Notes under the pieces: generated by a model
What the model saw: the letters and a program-made list of their open reading frames with translations, nothing else
What the model was told of the DNA's origin: nothing
Databases searched by the model: none
Translations under genes and position numbers: made by a program
Source: Clostridium rectalis
GTDB taxonomy: Bacteria; Bacillota; Clostridia; Clostridiales; Clostridiaceae
Length of the DNA stretch: 64,000 nucleotides
Direction: 5' to 3'
NCBI RefSeq assembly: GCF_900626095.1
Contig: NZ_UYZZ01000004.1
Span: 1-64,000, forward strand
Shown here: one piece after another, positions 16,922 to 26,857 of the stretch
Layout of the letters: each line of letters begins with the position of its first letter
Position numbering within the stretch: the first letter of the stretch is position 1

Positions 16922-19534
16922 ATGAAAATTTTAGACTTTAGGTATTTTCATGGAAGAAATATATATAGCCATAAGCCATGTATGAGAATGGATGTAAATT
17001 TGGAAGGATTTAGTGAAAGACCAAGCAATAGTATAAATAATTTTAATGATAATCTTATAAATTTAGTACCAGAATTGATGAAGCATAGATGTGGTATAGA
17101 TGAAGAACATGGTTTTGTGAAAAGATTAAAAGAGGGAACATATCTTGCTCATATCTGTGAGCATATAATAATAGCTTTACAAAATATGATTAAGATTGAT
17201 GTATCATATGGTAAAGCAAGAGAATTATCTGGAGAAAATTATTATATTATATATGAATGTAAGTATAAAAATGTAGGGATAGAAGTTGGTAAAACAGCAG
17301 TAAATATAATTAATTCTCTTATAAATAATGAAAAATTTAATATGAATCAAGCTATGGAAAAAATAAAAGAGCAATTAATTAAAGAAGAGTTTGGACCAAG
17401 TACTTTGTCTATTATAAAAGAAAGCGAAACTAGAGGAATACCTGTTATTAGGGTGGGAGATGGAAGTATAGTACAATTAGGATACGGAAGTACTTCAAGG
17501 ATGATAGAAGCCACCATAGGTGAAAATACCAGTGGAATTGGTATAGATTTGGCATGCGATAAATTATTAACTAAAGACATATTATACAATCAATGTATTC
17601 CTGTAGCAGAAGGAGGGGAAGTTTTAAGTCTTTCTCATGCTATTTCTACCGCTGAAGAAATTGGATATCCTGTGGTTTTGAAGCCTATGAATGGCAATCA
17701 AGGAAAATGTGTATTTATTAATTTAAGAAATAGAGAAGAAATAGAACATGCTTATGAGCTTATAGTCAAAAAATATAATAAAATATTATTAGAAAAATAT
17801 ATGGTAGGAAGAGATTATAGAGTATGTGTTGTAGATTATAAGGTTGTGGCAGTGTCAGAGAGAATTCCACCTTATGTAATAGGGGATGGATTTAGCAATA
17901 TATTGCAGCTTATTATTAAGTTGAATAGTGACTCACGTAGAGGTGAGGGACATGAAAAGCCGTTAACTAAAATAAAAATAGATGATGGATTGATAAGTTA
18001 TATATATAAAAATTCCTATTCTATTAATTCAGTTCCTAAAAAAGGAGAAAAAATACTATTAAGGGAAAATGCTAATTTATCCACAGGGGGTATAGCAATT
18101 GATTGCACAGACTTAATATGTGAGGAGAACATTAAGATTTGTGAGAGAACTGCTAAAGCCTTAGGACTAGATATATGTGGCATAGATATATGCTGTAGTG
18201 ATATAAGTAAAATTATAGATGGTGGAATAATTGAGGTAAATGCTGCACCAGGAATAAGAATGCATGAATTTCCATATAGTGGTAAAAATAGGAATGTTGG
18301 TAAAGCTATATTTGATATGATGTTTAAAAATAATTTAAAACAAATTCCTATAGTATCTGTTACTGGAACTAATGGAAAAACTACAACTACTAGATTAATT
18401 TCTTATACTTTGTCTGTAGCTGGATATAAGACTGGCATGACAACTACAGGAGGAATTTATATAGATGACGAGTGTATAGAGTATGGAGATACCACAGGAT
18501 ATGATAGTGCAATGACCATACTTAGAAATAGAGAAGTAGAAGCGGCGGTTTTAGAAACAGCAAGAGGGGGGATGATAAGAAAAGGTTTAGCTTATGATTT
18601 GGCAGACGTAGGCATAATTACAAACATAACATCAGATCATTTAGGTGTAGATGGGATAGATCATATTGAAGAATTAGCTTTTGTTAAATCATTAGTAATA
18701 GAGTCTGTAAAAAATGATGGATATGCAGTACTTAATGCAGATGATGAAGCAAGTATGCAAATTATAGACAGAGTTAAATCTAAACTTATTTTGTTTTCTA
18801 AAGAAAAGAATAAAGAAGTTTTAAGAGAAAATATAAAAAAAGGTGGTATTTCTGTATATACTTATGAAGGTTATATATATGTAGAAAATAGTGAGGGAGC
18901 ATATCCTATTATAAAAATAAAGGATATAAAAATAACATTGAGTGGAAAGTTAGAATATAATATTGAAAATGCTATGGCAGCCTGTGCTGCATTAGTAGCT
19001 TTAAATATTAAATATTCAACTATTAGAAAGGGCATGAAAAATTTTTATTTAGATGAAGAACATAATCCTGGTAGGTTTAATATGTATAATGTTAATGGAG
19101 CTACTATTATTCTAGACTATGGACACAATGTAGAGGGATATAAGGCGGTTTTGGATGGAGTAAAAAAATTGAAACATAAGAGACTTGTTGGAATTGTTGG
19201 AGTTCCTGGAGATAGACAAAATAGTAGTATGGAACAAATAGGTAAAATATCAGGGGAGAGTTTCGATTATATTTATATAAAAGAGGATTTAGATAAAAGA
19301 GGTAGAGAAGAAGGAGAGGTTGCTAATATACTAAAAGATGGGGTACTAGAAAGTGGATTTACTGAAGATAATATAAAAGTGATTTTAGATGAAAAAGAAG
19401 CGTTAAAGGTAGCTATAAATAACTCAAAAAAAGGGGATTTAATTATTATATTCTTCGAAAAATATGAACCTTTATTAAAGATTGTAAAAGAAGAAATTAA
19501 TAGGTATACTAGAACTAAAGAGGCATTAGCGTAG
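16922..19534 (+). CDS. cphA: Cyanophycin synthetase
   Basis: 870 residues, the usual length. An N-terminal domain is followed by an ATP-grasp module (about residues 220-480; EIGYPVVLKPMNGNQGKCV) that adds Asp to the backbone, then a Mur-ligase module with the P-loop VTGTNGKTTTTR near residue 480 that adds Arg to side chains. Other Mur motifs are ETARGGMIRKGL and EEHNPGRFNMY. The ATG follows AGGAGG at a long 12-base spacing, 4 bases after cphB, so translation may be coupled. The product is a nitrogen-storage polymer made without ribosomes. A strong terminator ends the operon. Confidence 0.95.
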   Translation: MKILDFRYFHGRNIYSHKPCMRMDVNLEGFSERPSNSINNFNDNLINLVPELMKHRCGIDEEHGFVKRLKEGTYLAHICEHIIIALQNMIKIDVSYGKARELSGENYYIIYECKYKNVGIEVGKTAVNIINSLINNEKFNMNQAMEKIKEQLIKEEFGPSTLSIIKESETRGIPVIRVGDGSIVQLGYGSTSRMIEATIGENTSGIGIDLACDKLLTKDILYNQCIPVAEGGEVLSLSHAISTAEEIGYPVVLKPMNGNQGKCVFINLRNREEIEHAYELIVKKYNKILLEKYMVGRDYRVCVVDYKVVAVSERIPPYVIGDGFSNILQLIIKLNSDSRRGEGHEKPLTKIKIDDGLISYIYKNSYSINSVPKKGEKILLRENANLSTGGIAIDCTDLICEENIKICERTAKALGLDICGIDICCSDISKIIDGGIIEVNAAPGIRMHEFPYSGKNRNVGKAIFDMMFKNNLKQIPIVSVTGTNGKTTTTRLISYTLSVAGYKTGMTTTGGIYIDDECIEYGDTTGYDSAMTILRNREVEAAVLETARGGMIRKGLAYDLADVGIITNITSDHLGVDGIDHIEELAFVKSLVIESVKNDGYAVLNADDEASMQIIDRVKSKLILFSKEKNKEVLRENIKKGGISVYTYEGYIYVENSEGAYPIIKIKDIKITLSGKLEYNIENAMAACAALVALNIKYSTIRKGMKNFYLDEEHNPGRFNMYNVNGATIILDYGHNVEGYKAVLDGVKKLKHKRLVGIVGVPGDRQNSSMEQIGKISGESFDYIYIKEDLDKRGREEGEVANILKDGVLESGFTEDNIKVILDEKEALKVAINNSKKGDLIIIFFEKYEPLLKIVKEEINRYTRTKEALA

Positions 19535-19543
19535 AAATATTTC

Positions 19544-19582
19544 AAATTAAAGCTATATTTTTTATAGCTTTAATTTTTTTTA
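19544..19582 (+). terminator. Terminator after cphA
   Basis: AAATTAAAGCTATA at 19544-19557 pairs with TATAGCTTTAATTT at 19563-19576, followed by a T run. Confidence 0.88.
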
Positions 19583-19642
19583 TATATTATACTATTTTAT
19601 AAGACACTATTTTATATTCGTTGTTATATTAGGAGGAATGTT

Positions 19643-20488
19643 ATGGAGTTTAAAGCTTATGCAAAAATAAACTTAGCTCTAGATGTAATTGGGAAAAGGG
19701 AAGATGGCTATCATATATTAAAAATGATTATGCAAACTATAGATCTTTATGATATTGTAAGAGTTAGTAAAAAATCTTCCAGTGGTATAAAGCTAGAAAG
19801 TAATACAGATAAAATACCTTTAGACAATACTAATATAGCCTATAAGGCAGCTGAACTTTTCATAAAAACCTATGATATAAATTCTGGAGTAAATATATAT
19901 ATAGAAAAAAATATTCCTGTAGAAGCAGGTTTAGCTGGAGGCAGTACGGATGCAGCAACAGTACTTAAGGCTATGAGAAATATTTTTAAACCTGATTTAA
20001 CAGATAAAAAATTGGCCCAAATAGGTGTAAAAATAGGAGCAGATGTTCCTTATTGTATTTTTGGGAAAACTGCTTTGTGTGAAGGGATAGGTGAAAAAGT
20101 TACACCAATAAAACATCTAAAGGGTAATATATTAGTACTAGTTAAACCAAATTTTGGAGTGTCAAGTAGAGAGGTTTATGAAGAAATTGATAAAAGTAAG
20201 TTAAAGAATCATCCAAATACAGACATAGTATTGAAATCTATAAGAAATGAAGATTTTAAATTATTATATAGTAATTTGGGAAATATATTAGAAAGTGTTG
20301 TATTAGATAAGCATCCTGTTGTTTCTCAGATAAAAAAGGAAATTTTAAATTTTAAAGGATTATGTTCTTTAATGAGTGGCAGTGGACCTACTGTATTTGG
20401 TATTTTTGAGGATATGTTATCTGCACAAAAATGTTATGATTATATGAAGACTAAATATGATGAAGTCTTCATTACTAGAACCATATAA
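19643..20488 (+). CDS. ispE: 4-diphosphocytidyl-2-C-methyl-D-erythritol kinase
   Basis: IspE phosphorylates CDP-methylerythritol in the MEP isoprenoid pathway. The 281-residue protein has the GHMP-kinase glycine loop PVEAGLAGGSTDAA (92-105). Lys8 in AYAKINL and Asp134 in GADVPYC fit the catalytic pair, and the C-terminal LMSGSGPTVFG motif is present. AGGAGG lies before the ATG. It is flanked by terminators, so it is monocistronic. Confidence 0.95.
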   Translation: MEFKAYAKINLALDVIGKREDGYHILKMIMQTIDLYDIVRVSKKSSSGIKLESNTDKIPLDNTNIAYKAAELFIKTYDINSGVNIYIEKNIPVEAGLAGGSTDAATVLKAMRNIFKPDLTDKKLAQIGVKIGADVPYCIFGKTALCEGIGEKVTPIKHLKGNILVLVKPNFGVSSREVYEEIDKSKLKNHPNTDIVLKSIRNEDFKLLYSNLGNILESVVLDKHPVVSQIKKEILNFKGLCSLMSGSGPTVFGIFEDMLSAQKCYDYMKTKYDEVFITRTI

Positions 20489-20502
20489 AAGTATAGAATA
20501 TT

Positions 20503-20545
20503 AAAATAAAAGCATGTGTTTATATAAACACATGCTTTTATTTTA
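20503..20545 (+). terminator. Terminator after ispE
   Basis: A perfect palindrome with a 19-bp stem, AAAATAAAAGCATGTGTTT mirrored after a 4-base loop. The flanking A and T runs would let it work in both directions. Confidence 0.85.
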
Positions 20546-20606
20546 TGAATAATTAATATGTATATGTTAAAAATATATTAGAAGTAAGAAAAGTAGGGTG
20601 ATACAT

Positions 20607-20801
20607 ATGAATATAATAGCTTTATTTGATAATTATTTTTTAATACTTATGATTATTCAAGGATTAGTTAGCTTAATTATAGATACTAGGAATTTTAAAA
20701 ATGCAGGAATGTATAAATCTTATAAGCAATCAAGAGTTATTGGAATTTTAAGTATTTTTATTTCAGTTATAATCTATTCTTTAGTAAGGATATTTGCGTG
20801 A
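20607..20801 (+). CDS. Small two-helix membrane protein heading a germinant receptor operon
   Basis: 64 residues with two hydrophobic helices (about 8-25 and 44-61) joined by a basic loop containing KSYKQSR. I start at ATG 20607, 8 bases after AGTAGGG; the in-frame GTG at 20598 overlaps that site. It lies 25 bases before the receptor A gene with no terminator between. Some Bacillus gerA-type operons encode a similarly small two-helix 'D subunit' that modulates receptor function. Size, topology and position match that idea, although here the gene is first in the operon. I did not recognise the sequence itself. Confidence 0.7.
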   Translation: MNIIALFDNYFLILMIIQGLVSLIIDTRNFKNAGMYKSYKQSRVIGILSIFISVIIYSLVRIFA

Positions 20802-20826
20802 AATTCTATAGATAGGAAGTGAGAAA

Positions 20827-22287
20827 ATGAAGGAACGTATAAGTGATGTTATATATAAAGATTTAGATAACAATTATAAATATTTGAAGGAACTTTTACA
20901 GGATTGTTCAGATGTAATCTTTAGGGAATTTTATATAGGAGAAATTAAAGCGTTAATTATATATATAGATGGTATGGGGGATAAGATTTTATTAGATGAT
21001 TATGTGCTTCAAAGCTTAATGCTAAGTAAAAAAAAGATTACTAATGCTAAAGAAATAAAAGATAGAATATTAACAGTTTCAGATGTTACGGAAATAGAGA
21101 AGCTTAGTGAAGGCATAAATGCGGTGCTATCTGGGGATACATTAATGATTATAGATGGATTGAGTACTGGATATATTATAGCTACTCGTCTTTGGCCTGT
21201 AAGAGGGGTTTCAGAACCATCCTCAGAAACTGTGATGAGGGGATCAAGGGATGGATTTACAGAAACTATAAGATTTAATACTGCTTTAGTTAGAAGAAGA
21301 ATAAGAGATACAAGACTTAAAATAATATCAAATTCTATAGGTGTAAGATCTAAAACTGATGTAGCTATTATGTATATAGAGGATATTGCGGAAAGCTCTA
21401 TAGTAGAAGAAGTTGAAAGTAGATTAAAGAAAATAAATATTGATTGTATTTTGGATAGTGGCTATGTAGAGCAATTAATAGAAGATAACAAGTATTCTCC
21501 ATTTCCACAAACACAGAGTACAGAAAGACCAGATGTGGTAGCTGCAGCATTATATGAGGGGAGAGTAGCCATTTTAGTAGATAATTCTCCTTTTGCAATA
21601 GTTGTTCCTACCACACTACCTAATTTATTTCAATCACCAGATGACTATTATCAAAGATGGATATATGGATCGGTATTAAGACTTATAAGATTTATTTCTA
21701 TAATTATTTCATTAGTTCTTCCAGCATTATATGTGGCGATAACTTCATTTCATAGCAATATAATACCTACTAAATTTGCATATTTTATAGCGGCCTCTAG
21801 GGAGGGAGTGCCTTTCCCTGCATTTATAGAAGCTATAATAATGGAAGTAAGCTTAGCTCTACTTATGGAATGTATAGTAAGACTTCCTAAACCAATAGGA
21901 GCTACAATTGGTATAGTTGGTGGATTGATAATTGGTCAGGCAGCAGTAAGTGCTGGTATTGTAAGTCCAATTATGATAATAATAGTAGCTTTAACTACTA
22001 TAACAAGTTTTACTACTCCTAGTTATGGTGTAACTTCAGCTTTTAGAATAATAAGATTTTTACTAATCATTATATCAGCAATAGTAGGAATATATGGGAT
22101 TATGATTGGTTTAATAGTTACATTAGTACATTTAATGAGATTAAAAAGTTTTGGTAAACCTTATTTGGCACCACTTGTAAATGCTGATGCTAATGACTTT
22201 AAGGATGTATATATAAGAGTGCCACTTAAAAATTTAAAAAGTAGACCTAAGTATATGGATACAAAAGATAAAATTAGGCAGAAGTAG
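20827..22287 (+). CDS. GerA-family spore germinant receptor, A subunit
   Basis: 486 residues of the GerA family (GerAA/GerKA type). The N-terminal soluble half contains EPSSETVMRGSRDGFTE near residue 137 and is followed by several transmembrane helices from about residue 285 (LIRFISIIISLVLPALYVAI). Receptors of this family sit in the inner spore membrane, sense amino acids or sugars and trigger ion release during germination. The operon order is small protein-A-B-C. The ligand cannot be read from sequence. Confidence 0.92.
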   Translation: MKERISDVIYKDLDNNYKYLKELLQDCSDVIFREFYIGEIKALIIYIDGMGDKILLDDYVLQSLMLSKKKITNAKEIKDRILTVSDVTEIEKLSEGINAVLSGDTLMIIDGLSTGYIIATRLWPVRGVSEPSSETVMRGSRDGFTETIRFNTALVRRRIRDTRLKIISNSIGVRSKTDVAIMYIEDIAESSIVEEVESRLKKINIDCILDSGYVEQLIEDNKYSPFPQTQSTERPDVVAAALYEGRVAILVDNSPFAIVVPTTLPNLFQSPDDYYQRWIYGSVLRLIRFISIIISLVLPALYVAITSFHSNIIPTKFAYFIAASREGVPFPAFIEAIIMEVSLALLMECIVRLPKPIGATIGIVGGLIIGQAAVSAGIVSPIMIIIVALTTITSFTTPSYGVTSAFRIIRFLLIIISAIVGIYGIMIGLIVTLVHLMRLKSFGKPYLAPLVNADANDFKDVYIRVPLKNLKSRPKYMDTKDKIRQK

Positions 22288-22313
22288 TTATTGACAGATG
22301 GGAGGAAAATTTT

Positions 22314-23414
22314 ATGGATGATAAAAATTTTATATCTTCGTATGCATTATTTGCTACCATAATTGTAACTACAGTAGGAGTGAATGTATTTTCCTATCCA
22401 CGAGAACTTACTGAGGTAGTAAATGGTGATGGATGGATTGTTATTATATTAGCAACTATTTTAGCCTTTATTTTTATGAGTTTAATTTATCAAACTATGA
22501 AAAATAATAAATATATTCACTTTTATGATTTGATAGAAAAAAATACAGGAAGGTTTATTGGAAAATTAATAGGGTTAAGTTTTATTATCTATAGTATAAT
22601 TGTTATTTCTGTTGGACTTAGAGTTTTTACAGAGGAGATAAAGGTATATCTTCTTCAAAGGACACCTACAGAGTTTATATTTATATTTACTATACTTACA
22701 GGAGTGTATCTTGTAAGGGGAGAGATAGATACTTTAATAAAATTTAATGAAGTTGCTTTTTGGCTAATGTTCATTCCTGTATTTTTAGTACTTTTGTTTT
22801 CCATATATGACTCAGATTTTTCAAATATATTGCCATTATTAAATAATAAACCTATGAATTATATTCATGGTATTACTATGAGTATGTATAGATATAGTGG
22901 ATTCCCTATATTGTTTTTAATATTACCTTTTGTAAAAGAAAAGAAAAAGATAAACAAAGTTATATTGAAGAGCTTAATATTTATTGGGTTATTTTATGTG
23001 ATAACTTTTATATTAGTTATAGGCATGTTTGGAAAAGAACAGACCAAAATTTTGCTTTGGCCAGTAATAACTTTAATAAGGACTATTGATATACCAGGAA
23101 CTTTTGTAGAAAGATGGGAAGGCATAATAATGGCTATATGGGTGATATTTTACTATACTACATTTACTAATTTATTTTATTTTGCAGCGGATATGTTAAA
23201 AAAGATGTGTAAATTTAATGATGTAAAACTATCTGTGCCTATAATAGTTCCTTTTATATATCTAATTGCATTATATCCTCAAAATGTGGTTCAGGTTGCT
23301 CAGATATCTAGTAAGTATGTTCCAATGTTAGGAGTAATAAATTTTGTTATTCTCCCTATTATCTTATTAATTATTACAAAAGTAAGGAAGGGAGGGAGAA
23401 AAAATCCTGTATAG
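22314..23414 (+). CDS. GerA-family spore germinant receptor, B subunit
   Basis: 366 residues with about ten hydrophobic helices, a member of the APC-related endospore germination permease family (GerAB/GerKB). The start LFATIIVTTVGVNVFSYPRE is typical. In this family the B subunit carries the germinant-binding pocket. The ATG follows GGGAGG, 26 bases after the A gene stop, and the C gene follows within 22 bases. Confidence 0.92.
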   Translation: MDDKNFISSYALFATIIVTTVGVNVFSYPRELTEVVNGDGWIVIILATILAFIFMSLIYQTMKNNKYIHFYDLIEKNTGRFIGKLIGLSFIIYSIIVISVGLRVFTEEIKVYLLQRTPTEFIFIFTILTGVYLVRGEIDTLIKFNEVAFWLMFIPVFLVLLFSIYDSDFSNILPLLNNKPMNYIHGITMSMYRYSGFPILFLILPFVKEKKKINKVILKSLIFIGLFYVITFILVIGMFGKEQTKILLWPVITLIRTIDIPGTFVERWEGIIMAIWVIFYYTTFTNLFYFAADMLKKMCKFNDVKLSVPIIVPFIYLIALYPQNVVQVAQISSKYVPMLGVINFVILPIILLIITKVRKGGRKNPV

Positions 23415-23435
23415 AAGTATATCAGGACAATTATT

Positions 23436-24605
23436 ATGAGAATAAAAAAGATAGTAATTATTATATGTTGTTGTTTTTTAACCACAGGATGTTGGGACAG
23501 AGTGGAAATAGATAGGAAAAGCTTTATTTCTACCATAGGTGTTGATGTGGGGGAAGATATAGATAAAGAGGAGGAAGTAAAAAAACTAAAGCCAGATGAA
23601 CCATTTACTGATAATAATTTAAAGAGAATCAATGTGACATATTCATTTCCAGATATAAGTCAGTTAGGACCTGAAAAGGGAGGGGTGGCAGAAGAAAAAT
23701 CTATAAATACAGAGGCTTATTCCATGGAAGACTCTATAGCAAAAGCTACAGCTAAAAGCAGTAGAGCTATAAGTTTTGGACATACAAAATTATTAATTAT
23801 AAGTAGTGATCTTTTTGCATACACCCAGGTTATAAAAGAAGTAATGGACTATTTTCAAAGAGAAGCCTCTTTAAATAGAAATATGTTAGTTGTAATGGCA
23901 GATGGAGATATAGAAGATTTCATTAACTATAAGCCTAATATGGAAAAAAATATTCAAAGCTATATAGCTGGATTAATTGAAAATAAAGCTAGTGGAGTGA
24001 TACCTGTAACTTTAAATGATTTTTTGATCAACTTGGATGAAAATGGTAATGCCATATTGCCATGGCTTGTAATGGAAAAGGATAAAAATGAATTAAAATT
24101 ATCAGGAACCGGAGTTATAAAGGATTTTACTTTTAAGGATGTACTGTCTTCTACAGAAACTATAGATATACAAATATTAAGAGGAGATTTAAAGGGAGGC
24201 AAAAAGGTAACGTATAAAGACGGTCACCCTGTTGATTTTCAAATAGAAGGAATAGAGAGAAAAATCAAATTAAATAATAGCAATGGGAAATTATCTTTTT
24301 TAATAGATTTGAGTATTGAGGGGCAAATAAAAGGTTATTATTTTGATAAAAATGTGTTTTCTAAAGCTGTTTTAGATGAAATAGAAAAAGATTTAAATAA
24401 ATCATTAAAAGAGGAAATGGAACAGGTTATAAAAACAATACAAACTAAATATGCTGTAGATTTAATTGGAATAAGAGAGTATACACAAAAATATCACCCT
24501 ACTGTTTGGAAACAAGTTAAAAATAATTGGGATGAAATTTACAAAAATATTATTATAAGTGTTAATGTAGATACTCATATAAGAAGAATAGGCACTGTAA
24601 AATAA
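23436..24605 (+). CDS. GerA-family spore germinant receptor, C subunit (lipoprotein)
   Basis: 389 residues starting with a lipoprotein signal: MRIKK, a hydrophobic stretch, and lipobox TTGC with GCWDRVEIDRKSF after it, the hallmark of GerAC/GerKC proteins. The C-terminal LTxx-type region ends with KNNWDEIYKNIIISVNVDT, the usual end of this family. It is anchored by diacylglycerol on the outer face of the spore inner membrane and completes the receptor with the A and B subunits. It ends the receptor operon; no clear terminator is seen before spoIIR. Confidence 0.92.
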   Translation: MRIKKIVIIICCCFLTTGCWDRVEIDRKSFISTIGVDVGEDIDKEEEVKKLKPDEPFTDNNLKRINVTYSFPDISQLGPEKGGVAEEKSINTEAYSMEDSIAKATAKSSRAISFGHTKLLIISSDLFAYTQVIKEVMDYFQREASLNRNMLVVMADGDIEDFINYKPNMEKNIQSYIAGLIENKASGVIPVTLNDFLINLDENGNAILPWLVMEKDKNELKLSGTGVIKDFTFKDVLSSTETIDIQILRGDLKGGKKVTYKDGHPVDFQIEGIERKIKLNNSNGKLSFLIDLSIEGQIKGYYFDKNVFSKAVLDEIEKDLNKSLKEEMEQVIKTIQTKYAVDLIGIREYTQKYHPTVWKQVKNNWDEIYKNIIISVNVDTHIRRIGTVK

Positions 24606-24627
24606 ATATATAAAAAATAAAATAAGT

Positions 24628-24655
24628 GAATAATAAAAAACAAAATGGTAATAAT
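24628..24655 (+). promoter_or_regulatory. Possible sigma-F promoter for spoIIR
   Basis: GGTAATAAT at 24647-24655 fits the sigma-F -10 pattern GGNNANANT, and spoIIR is a sigma-F gene in B. subtilis. The best -35 candidate, GAATA at 24628-24632, is 14 bases upstream, slightly short of the usual 15-16. Confidence 0.35.
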
Positions 24656-24691
24656 TACTATTGTAAATGAAAATATCGGGGGGATATTAAA

Positions 24692-25312
24692 ATGAGAAAA
24701 AAAATAGTAATTATTACTTTAATTTTAATATGTGGTATTGGGTCTATTATAAAATTTAAGACAAGCATTTATAGGGAGGATATATCATCTAAACTTATAA
24801 GATTTCATGTGATAGCTAATAGTGATTTAGTAATGGATCAAAATTTAAAACTAAAAGTTAGAGATGAAGTGTTAAGCTATATGTCACCTAAACTTAAACA
24901 ATGTAATAATATAAATGAATCAAGACGGGTTATATTAGAAAATAATAAGGAAATAAAGAATATAGCAGAAAAGATAATAAAGCAGAATGGTTATGATTAT
25001 AGTGTGGAAACAAAGTTATCTCAGGAGAATTTTCCAGTTAAAACTTATGGAAATATAACTTTGCCTCAGGGGAAATATGAAGCATATAGAATTATAATAG
25101 GAAAAGGTGAAGGGCAAAACTGGTGGTGTGTAATGTTCCCTCCATTATGTTTTGTGGATATTACTAAAGGAGAAGTATCATATAAGGAAACTGAAAAAGA
25201 AATGAAGCAAGTATTAAATGATAAAGAATATGAAACTATAGATAATACTTCTAATGGGAATATAAAAATAAAATTTAAGATTGCTGAGGTTATAAAAAAA
25301 GCACTAAATTAA
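24692..25312 (+). CDS. spoIIR: SpoIIR, forespore signal for pro-sigma-E processing
   Basis: 206 residues. An N-terminal membrane/signal segment (about 4-22) is followed by the SpoIIR signature LIRFHVIANSDLVMDQNLK, then KYEAYRIIIGKGEGQNWWC and VMFPPLCFVD. SpoIIR is made in the forespore under sigma-F and secreted to the intermembrane space. There it activates SpoIIGA, which cleaves pro-sigma-E in the mother cell. GGGGGG precedes the ATG. It lies between the receptor operon and a convergent glycosyltransferase gene, with a shared hairpin downstream. Confidence 0.94.
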   Translation: MRKKIVIITLILICGIGSIIKFKTSIYREDISSKLIRFHVIANSDLVMDQNLKLKVRDEVLSYMSPKLKQCNNINESRRVILENNKEIKNIAEKIIKQNGYDYSVETKLSQENFPVKTYGNITLPQGKYEAYRIIIGKGEGQNWWCVMFPPLCFVDITKGEVSYKETEKEMKQVLNDKEYETIDNTSNGNIKIKFKIAEVIKKALN

Positions 25313-25318
25313 TTAAAT

Positions 25319-25349
25319 AAAAGGGGTTAGATATCATCTAATCCCTTTT
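25319..25349. terminator. Bidirectional terminator between spoIIR and convergent gene
   Basis: AAAAGGGGTTAGA at 25319-25331 pairs with TCTAATCCCTTTT at 25337-25349 (one G-U), with A/T-rich flanks on both sides. Confidence 0.75.
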
Positions 25350-25350
25350 G

Positions 25351-26592
25351 CTACATAGAAAATAGTTTTTCTGCTGTTTTTAGAAACTGTTTTTGGATAG
25401 ATTTGAAAAAGCCTTTATTATTAGAATCTTTTTTTTTATAATCATCATCTTTATAATCAGGAGTATAGTTGTTTTTATTTATTAATCTAGTTATTAGGTT
25501 AAAGAGATCTCTGCCAACGTAAGGCTTTGAAAATTTATCACAGCTTAGTTTTATTTCTCTCATTCTATCAGTATTAAATAGCAAATCTACAACCTGGGCA
25601 TTGGCAGTTTCTTTTTTACTTAAATTTATAGCTAGATTATGTTTCAATAAAAATTCTGCATTTTTTTCTTCTTGCCCTGGAATAGGTGAAAATATACCTA
25701 TAGGGATTTTGCATATAAGTGCTTCTGTTATAGTTAATCCACCTGGTTTAGTTAGGAGGAGATCGCTAGCTTGCATATATTTATTAACATTATCTGTAAA
25801 ACCTATTATGTAAGTTTTCTTACAGGTATAATATGAGTTTTGATATTTCATAAGTTCATAATAAAGTTTCTTGTTGTTACCCGTTATAACTAGTATTTGA
25901 AAATCATCGTCAGAAAATAGTAGTTCTTCATAAATAGTTTCAATCTTACCCATTCCAAGGCTACCACCCATTATAAGTACGGTTGGTTTAGTAGTAGAAA
26001 AATTTATTTCTGTAAGTGTTTTATTTCTATCATATTGTTTTAGAAATTCCGGACATACAGGTATACCTATATCGTAAATAGTATTTTTAGGGATTCCTTT
26101 TGACACCATTTCTGGTATCATGTCTGCATTAGAAACAACATAGGCGTCAATACAAGGATGAAGCCAAAAACTATGAGGAGCATAGTCTGTAAGTATTGAT
26201 ACTGTAGGTATTTCTATTTTATGCTTAATTTTCAAGATAGATAGCATTTCTGTCGGAAAAGGGTGGGTAGCTATTAATATATCTGGATCAAATTCATTTA
26301 TTAAGGGCAATAATCTATAAGTCATAATTTCATTAAATTTAGAGCTGATAGTTGCTAATCCATAATCGGTCTCAGAATAATCATATAACTTCCCAAATAA
26401 GGATGGAGTTATTTTGATAGTTTTTAAATAACTTCCTATTATAACTTTATCTATTATTGGGTTTATATATTTTAAAGTATCTATAATTTTTACGCAAGAT
26501 CCAGGGCTATATATATCTATATAATCTTTTACAGCTTCAGCTGCACGGCCATGGCCCCCACCGGCAGAAACAGAAAATATTAATGCTTTCAT
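25351..26592 (-). CDS. MGDG synthase-type glycosyltransferase (UgtP-like)
   Basis: 413 residues. The N-terminal LIFSVSAGGGHGRAAEAVKD and ATHPFPTEMLS segments are typical of the MGDG synthase/diacylglycerol glucosyltransferase family (GT28). The C-terminal domain has VLIMGGSLGMGKIE and the donor-binding KPGGLTITEAL. The usual reaction is transfer of Glc or Gal from a UDP-sugar to diacylglycerol on the cytoplasmic membrane face, giving glycolipids or a lipoteichoic acid anchor. The extra C-terminal tail is basic and Lys/Asp-rich. The start has AAAGGGG at a long spacing. Several clostridia carry multiple members, so the exact product is uncertain. Confidence 0.85.
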   Translation of the reverse strand: MKALIFSVSAGGGHGRAAEAVKDYIDIYSPGSCVKIIDTLKYINPIIDKVIIGSYLKTIKITPSLFGKLYDYSETDYGLATISSKFNEIMTYRLLPLINEFDPDILIATHPFPTEMLSILKIKHKIEIPTVSILTDYAPHSFWLHPCIDAYVVSNADMIPEMVSKGIPKNTIYDIGIPVCPEFLKQYDRNKTLTEINFSTTKPTVLIMGGSLGMGKIETIYEELLFSDDDFQILVITGNNKKLYYELMKYQNSYYTCKKTYIIGFTDNVNKYMQASDLLLTKPGGLTITEALICKIPIGIFSPIPGQEEKNAEFLLKHNLAINLSKKETANAQVVDLLFNTDRMREIKLSCDKFSKPYVGRDLFNLITRLINKNNYTPDYKDDDYKKKDSNNKGFFKSIQKQFLKTAEKLFSM

Positions 26593-26857
26593 GAATTATT
26601 GTTTCCCCTTTCATATTGAGGATAGTAGTAGGTTAAGTAGGAAAACTTATTTAGTATTTATTTTACACTATTTCTTTTAAAAATATAAGTCTTTAAATTT
26701 TTAGTATAACTATTAATAATATTATACCCATATTTAATCGTTAAAGACATTATATCATAATAAAATAAATTTTATGATTATAAATATTTTAGTATTTATG
26801 AATAAGCAGCTAAATAAATACAGATACTAATTAAAGAAATATATGGGAGGAATGGAT

